Assembly: GCA_000437515.1 (NCBI GenBank)
Contig: FR898442.1
Coordinates: 23,424 to 33,777 of the forward strand
Length of the DNA stretch: 10,354 nucleotides
Direction of reading: 5' to 3'
Source: Acidiphilium sp. CAG:727
Lineage (GTDB): Bacteria; Bacillota; Clostridia; Christensenellales; Borkfalkiaceae
The position numbers and the translations under genes were made by a program. Positions within the stretch are counted from its first letter, which is position 1. Every line of letters starts with the position of its first letter. The notes under the pieces were generated by a model. That model searched no databases. It was not told the origin of the DNA and saw nothing but the letters and a program-made list of their open reading frames with translations. Shown in pieces: positions 7,590 to 10,354 of this stretch.

Positions 7590-9995
7590 ATGAAAAATAA
7601 AACCGTAATAAAAATACGCTCCCGGGTAAACGGGAGCGTAAAACTCGAAATCAAAAGCGAAAAAGAGATTTCAAAGGTGAAATTCGCCGTAATTAAAGAC
7701 GGCGATTTTCGCTTACTTATCGAAAGCGAAGTAAATTCCGCAGCCGTTTTTACGGGCGAAAGTAAAGTGGAAAATCCGAGGTTGTGGAGCATATCCTCGC
7801 CCGAACTTTACGAATATACGACCGAAGTCGTGTACGCGGACGGCGAAAAAGAAACTTTAACGGGCAAATTCGGTTTCCGCGAAATAAGTACGGACTCCAA
7901 AAATATTCTGCTTAACGGAAAGCCGCTGTACGTACGCGGATTTATCCGCGGGGCAAAGGCGCACGACCACGCAAACCTTTCGGGATTGCCGCTTAAAGAA
8001 TTTTACGCCAAAAACCTTAAAGAAGCCAAAAAATTCGGTTTTAACTTCGTAAGGTTTCACTCCGTCGTACCCGAAGAAGAGTTGTTTCAGGCAGCCGACG
8101 AAGCGGGAATACTTGTACACGTCGAACTCCGCCCGCCGCACGATATTTACAATAACCTCGAAGAGATGGTAACAACGGGCAGAGCGATCGTTCCCGAAGA
8201 ATTTCTCGAAGAAACCGTAGATAAATACTTCAATCATCCGTCGTTGTGCGTGTATTGCGTGGGTAACGAGATAAAAAAGGCTTGCGCGGACGATATACGC
8301 AAAGTAAAAGAAAAACTCGCCGAACTCGACGGAACGAGGCTGTTTCTCGATACGTGCGCCTGGGGCAAAAACAATCGCCCCTACGCGGATATGGACGTAC
8401 AGCATTTAAGTTATTATTTTCCGTTCGGAAAGCACGCGGGTATGTACGACGATACCGAAAATCTTCTTGCGGCGAATACGGACGAAGACGAGCCTATGAA
8501 GACGGAGAGCGACGGCTGCGAAATCGTAAGAGATTTGTATTTCAACGTTCCGCTTATCGCGCACGAAGTGTGCCATTATACGGCTTTAAGGGATTTCTAC
8601 GCGCTTAAAGAAAAGTTTATTAAAAGCGGCGCGCCTATGCCGTGGTGGATAGACGAAGAGATAAAACTCGTCGAAGAAAAGGGATATAAAGAATCGTTCG
8701 GCGAAATGTTCGCGGCAAGCAAGCATTTTCAGTTTATCTGCTGGAAAACGGCTTACGAAGAAATGCGTAAAAGTCCGATATTGGGCGGGTTTCACTTTCT
8801 GCAATTTGCGGATACCGACGCGTACGAAAACTCCAACGGGGTTGTCGATTGTTTCGACGACGAAACCTGCGTAAAACCAGAAGAATTTTTGAAATTCAAC
8901 GGCGATAGAGTGATTATCGCAGATTTGGGCAAGAGAAACCGTTATTGCTCGGAAGAGATAACCGTGCCCGTATATCTGTCCAATCTCGGCGAAGACGATG
9001 TAAAAAAGGCGGATTTGTATATATCCGTCGAAAAGGACGGAAAGAGTTACGTCGGCTGTTCGATGAAAAATCTCGACGTTACGCGGAAAGGCGCGTATAG
9101 ACTCTGCAAAACGAGAATAACGCTCCCGAACGAAAGCGGGGTATACGCGTTAAAAATAAAACTCGTCGCGAAAAACGAACTTTATTGCGAAAACGAATGG
9201 ACGATATGGTTGTACGATAAAAACGAAAATAAAGAAACGTACGCTGATTTCGTGTCTTACGACGACGGCAGCGTCGTTATAACCGACGATATGAAGACTG
9301 CTTTTTGCGCTTTGGAAAACGGGAAAAGAGTATGCCTCGTATATCGCTCGGAATGGACGCGACACCGCCGTAATCCCGGTATGAAAAATCCCGAGTATGC
9401 GTTTAAGGCGAGTTGGAATCGCTTTAAGCCCGTCATATGGGACAGAGGAACGAATTTCGGCGGGCTTAACGATAAAAAGACTCTTAATAAATACGGTTTT
9501 CCGTGCGAAGATTATTACGATTTCAACTATTGCGAAATAAGCGAAGACTGCGATAAAATCGTACTCGACGATTTCCCGGTAAAGGTTAAGAAGTTGGTAA
9601 GCGGTATAGATAAGAGTTCGCGCGACAGATTCGACGCTTATAAAGACGCATATAATCTGCCCGAACTTATGCCGGACAGAACGCTCCGCGATTTCGGATA
9701 TATGTTCGAACTCAAAGCGGGAAAAGGCAGATTGCTCGTGTGCGGGTTTAACCTGACGGGGATAGACGAAAACGAACCGTCGGCTACGGCAACTGCAAGG
9801 TTTATAAAAAACTATATAAATAGCGACGATTTCAATCCCGAAAACGAAATTCCGCTCGAAGAATTAAAGGCTTACGCCAAGCGTTGCGCGAAAGAGCCCG
9901 TAAGAGAGCGTACGATGACTCAATTCTGGCAACTCGACGACGAGCCGGTAGAAAGCCCCGAATTCTGGCGCGAAGCGAAAGAATATCTTAAATAA
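7590..9995 (+). CDS. Glycoside hydrolase family 2 protein lacking the N-terminal sugar-binding domain
   Basis: 801 residues, no signal peptide, so probably cytoplasmic. It opens directly in the GH2 Ig-like domain (1-100, closing with NPRLWSISSPELYEY at 62-75), then FGFREIST and LLNGKPLYVRG (107-117), the usual entry to the TIM barrel. The barrel shows VRFHSVVPEEELF (154-166) and AADEAGILVHVE. NHPSLCVYCVGNE places the acid/base at E227, and PLIAHEVCHY places the likely nucleophile at E326; the 99-residue spacing suits GH2. GGFHFLQFAD (399-408) and a following VKPEEFLKF resemble a GH2 group whose barrel ends 'GGF..LQL.DFPGQG...' (from memory). An Ig-like domain (about 435-535) and a C-terminal domain with GKGRLLVCGFNLTG (711-724) follow. 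The roughly 200-residue N-terminal jelly-roll of GH2 is absent. ATG 7590 has no clear Shine-Dalgarno; GTG 7677 (residue 30) is an alternative but would cut the Ig-like domain. Substrate (beta-galactoside, glucuronide or mannoside) is undetermined. Confidence 0.87.
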   Translation: MKNKTVIKIRSRVNGSVKLEIKSEKEISKVKFAVIKDGDFRLLIESEVNSAAVFTGESKVENPRLWSISSPELYEYTTEVVYADGEKETLTGKFGFREISTDSKNILLNGKPLYVRGFIRGAKAHDHANLSGLPLKEFYAKNLKEAKKFGFNFVRFHSVVPEEELFQAADEAGILVHVELRPPHDIYNNLEEMVTTGRAIVPEEFLEETVDKYFNHPSLCVYCVGNEIKKACADDIRKVKEKLAELDGTRLFLDTCAWGKNNRPYADMDVQHLSYYFPFGKHAGMYDDTENLLAANTDEDEPMKTESDGCEIVRDLYFNVPLIAHEVCHYTALRDFYALKEKFIKSGAPMPWWIDEEIKLVEEKGYKESFGEMFAASKHFQFICWKTAYEEMRKSPILGGFHFLQFADTDAYENSNGVVDCFDDETCVKPEEFLKFNGDRVIIADLGKRNRYCSEEITVPVYLSNLGEDDVKKADLYISVEKDGKSYVGCSMKNLDVTRKGAYRLCKTRITLPNESGVYALKIKLVAKNELYCENEWTIWLYDKNENKETYADFVSYDDGSVVITDDMKTAFCALENGKRVCLVYRSEWTRHRRNPGMKNPEYAFKASWNRFKPVIWDRGTNFGGLNDKKTLNKYGFPCEDYYDFNYCEISEDCDKIVLDDFPVKVKKLVSGIDKSSRDRFDAYKDAYNLPELMPDRTLRDFGYMFELKAGKGRLLVCGFNLTGIDENEPSATATARFIKNYINSDDFNPENEIPLEELKAYAKRCAKEPVRERTMTQFWQLDDEPVESPEFWREAKEYLK
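7615..7640 (+). repeat. Perfect 10-bp inverted repeat inside the GH2 5' coding region
   Basis: TACGCTCCCG (7615-7624), a 6-base loop GGTAAA, and CGGGAGCGTA (7631-7640) form a perfect GC-rich stem. It covers codons 9-17 of the GH2 gene, starting 25 bases after the A of the ATG. On the + strand no T-run follows, so it is not a typical terminator for the operon. Read on the - strand it is followed by TTTTTATTA, which is terminator-like, but no - strand gene is credible here. Confidence 0.75.
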
Positions 9996-10091
9996 CTTAA
10001 AACTTTTGCCTCGTCGCCGAAATAAGCGACTGTACGATGAGAAAATTATTGCGGACGCTTTGCGGTTTTCGCAGAAAGGAATGTTAAAAAT
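9996..10091 (+). other. GH2-GH3 intergenic region, 96 bases
   Basis: This is the only real gap in the window. It holds a weak 5-bp stem (GTCGC 10013-10017 with GCGAC 10026-10030) with no T-run after it, so no convincing terminator. TTGCGG occurs twice, at 10049-10054 and 10060-10065, 11 bases apart. A second small hairpin (10058-10078) overlaps the GH3 ribosome binding site. I see no promoter with acceptable -35/-10 spacing: TTGCCT (10006) and TACGAT (10033) are 21 bases apart. GH3 may be read through from upstream or have a promoter I cannot recognise. Confidence 0.5.
10075..10080 (+). promoter_or_regulatory. Probable Shine-Dalgarno (AAAGGA) for the GH3 gene
   Basis: AAAGGA ends 11 bases before ATG 10092, a slightly long spacing. 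An ATG at 10082 is closer but opens a four-codon frame ending at TGA 10094, overlapping the GH3 start. The site can pair in part with CTTT at 10058-10061. Confidence 0.5.
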
Positions 10092-10354
10092 ATGAGTAAA
10101 AGTCGAAAAGAGTTGAAAAAACTTATATCCGGAATGAGTCTTGAAGAAAAGGCGTTGCAATTAACGCAGTTTCCCTCATATGAACTGGACGACAATCAGG
10201 AAAAGATCGTGACGGGCTTCAGCCGTTTAGGCAGTGTAGAACGCGAGTCGTTGTGGCATATCGGTACGATCTTAAACGCTCCGAACGCCGAAGCGGTTCA
10301 ATCTATCCGTAAAAAGCGTAAGGAAAAGGGGATTGACGATCCTCTTCCGTCAAT
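10092..10354 (+). CDS. Glycoside hydrolase family 3 protein (N-terminal part, cut by window end)
   Basis: Eighty-seven codons are visible before the right edge. The start MSKSRKELKKLISGMSLEEK followed by ALQLTQ matches the opening helix of GH3 enzymes ('L...MTLEEKIGQ..Q'). HIGTILNAPNAEAVQSIRKK (residues 56-75) matches the GH3 segment that precedes the first barrel strand ('GS.LN..nAe....iQ'), after which GIDDPLPS begins the barrel. There is no signal peptide, so the enzyme is probably cytoplasmic, like the GH2 upstream. GH3 enzymes are exo-acting beta-glycosidases (glucosidase, xylosidase, N-acetylglucosaminidase); the nucleophile and specificity regions lie outside the window, so the substrate cannot be given. 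A cytoplasmic GH2-GH3 pair after an ABC importer fits stepwise cleavage of imported oligosaccharides. Confidence 0.85.
   Translation, partial: MSKSRKELKKLISGMSLEEKALQLTQFPSYELDDNQEKIVTGFSRLGSVERESLWHIGTILNAPNAEAVQSIRKKRKEKGIDDPLPS

Noticed and set aside
10013..10030. GTCGC/GCGAC hairpin after GH2 as a Rho-independent terminator
   Set aside because: The stem is only 5 bp with an 8-base loop and no T-run follows.
1..10354. CRISPR array, tRNA/rRNA genes, insertion sequences, att sites, phage genes
   Set aside because: No regularly spaced repeats, no tRNA-like cloverleaf with CCA context, no transposase or integrase frames; nearly the whole window is coding for identified genes.

Overview
The window looks like part of a carbohydrate-use locus from an uncultured anaerobic Bacillota (Clostridia-type, probably gut). 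The reasons are strong AAGGAG-type ribosome binding sites a few bases before ATG starts, tightly packed same-strand genes, two lipobox lipoproteins, a MalG-type ABC permease beside glycoside hydrolases, and large exported proteins built from bacterial Ig-like domains. GC is in the mid-40s percent by eye with many CpG steps. The lineage is an inference from style; there is no marker gene here.

Layout, all on the + strand: (1) 2-334, the C-terminal end of a sugar ABC transporter permease, cut by the left edge; (2) 343-3369, a 1008-aa exported protein with Ig-like domains and a duplicated beta-rich module; (3) 3379-5433, a 684-aa lipoprotein of the DUF4838 type; (4) 5451-7583, a 710-aa lipoprotein with Big_2/Ig-like domains followed by a GLUG-type beta-helix region; (5) 7590-9995, an 801-aa glycoside hydrolase family 2 protein without a signal peptide and without the usual N-terminal sugar-binding domain; (6) 10092-10354, the start of a glycoside hydrolase family 3 protein, cut by the right edge. 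Gaps between the first five genes are 8, 9, 17 and 6 bases, so they are probably one transcript. The GH2-GH3 gap is 96 bases. No stretch longer than 300 bases lacks a gene.

Working model (inference): proteins 2-4 sit outside the membrane and bind or trim a glycan; the ABC importer brings in the oligosaccharides; the signal-less GH2 and GH3 enzymes cut them in the cytoplasm. The substrate cannot be named from sequence alone. No substrate-binding protein or regulator lies inside the window.

Points most worth a second look: the lipoprotein/GH2 junction at 7560-7640 (same reading frame, one TAA, no Shine-Dalgarno, then a perfect 10-bp inverted repeat inside the first codons of an N-terminally shortened GH2); the duplicated module of the Ig protein, which I cannot assign to a named family; and the complete absence of GGCC and near absence of AGCT over the whole window. 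No tRNA, rRNA, CRISPR array, insertion sequence or integrase is visible.
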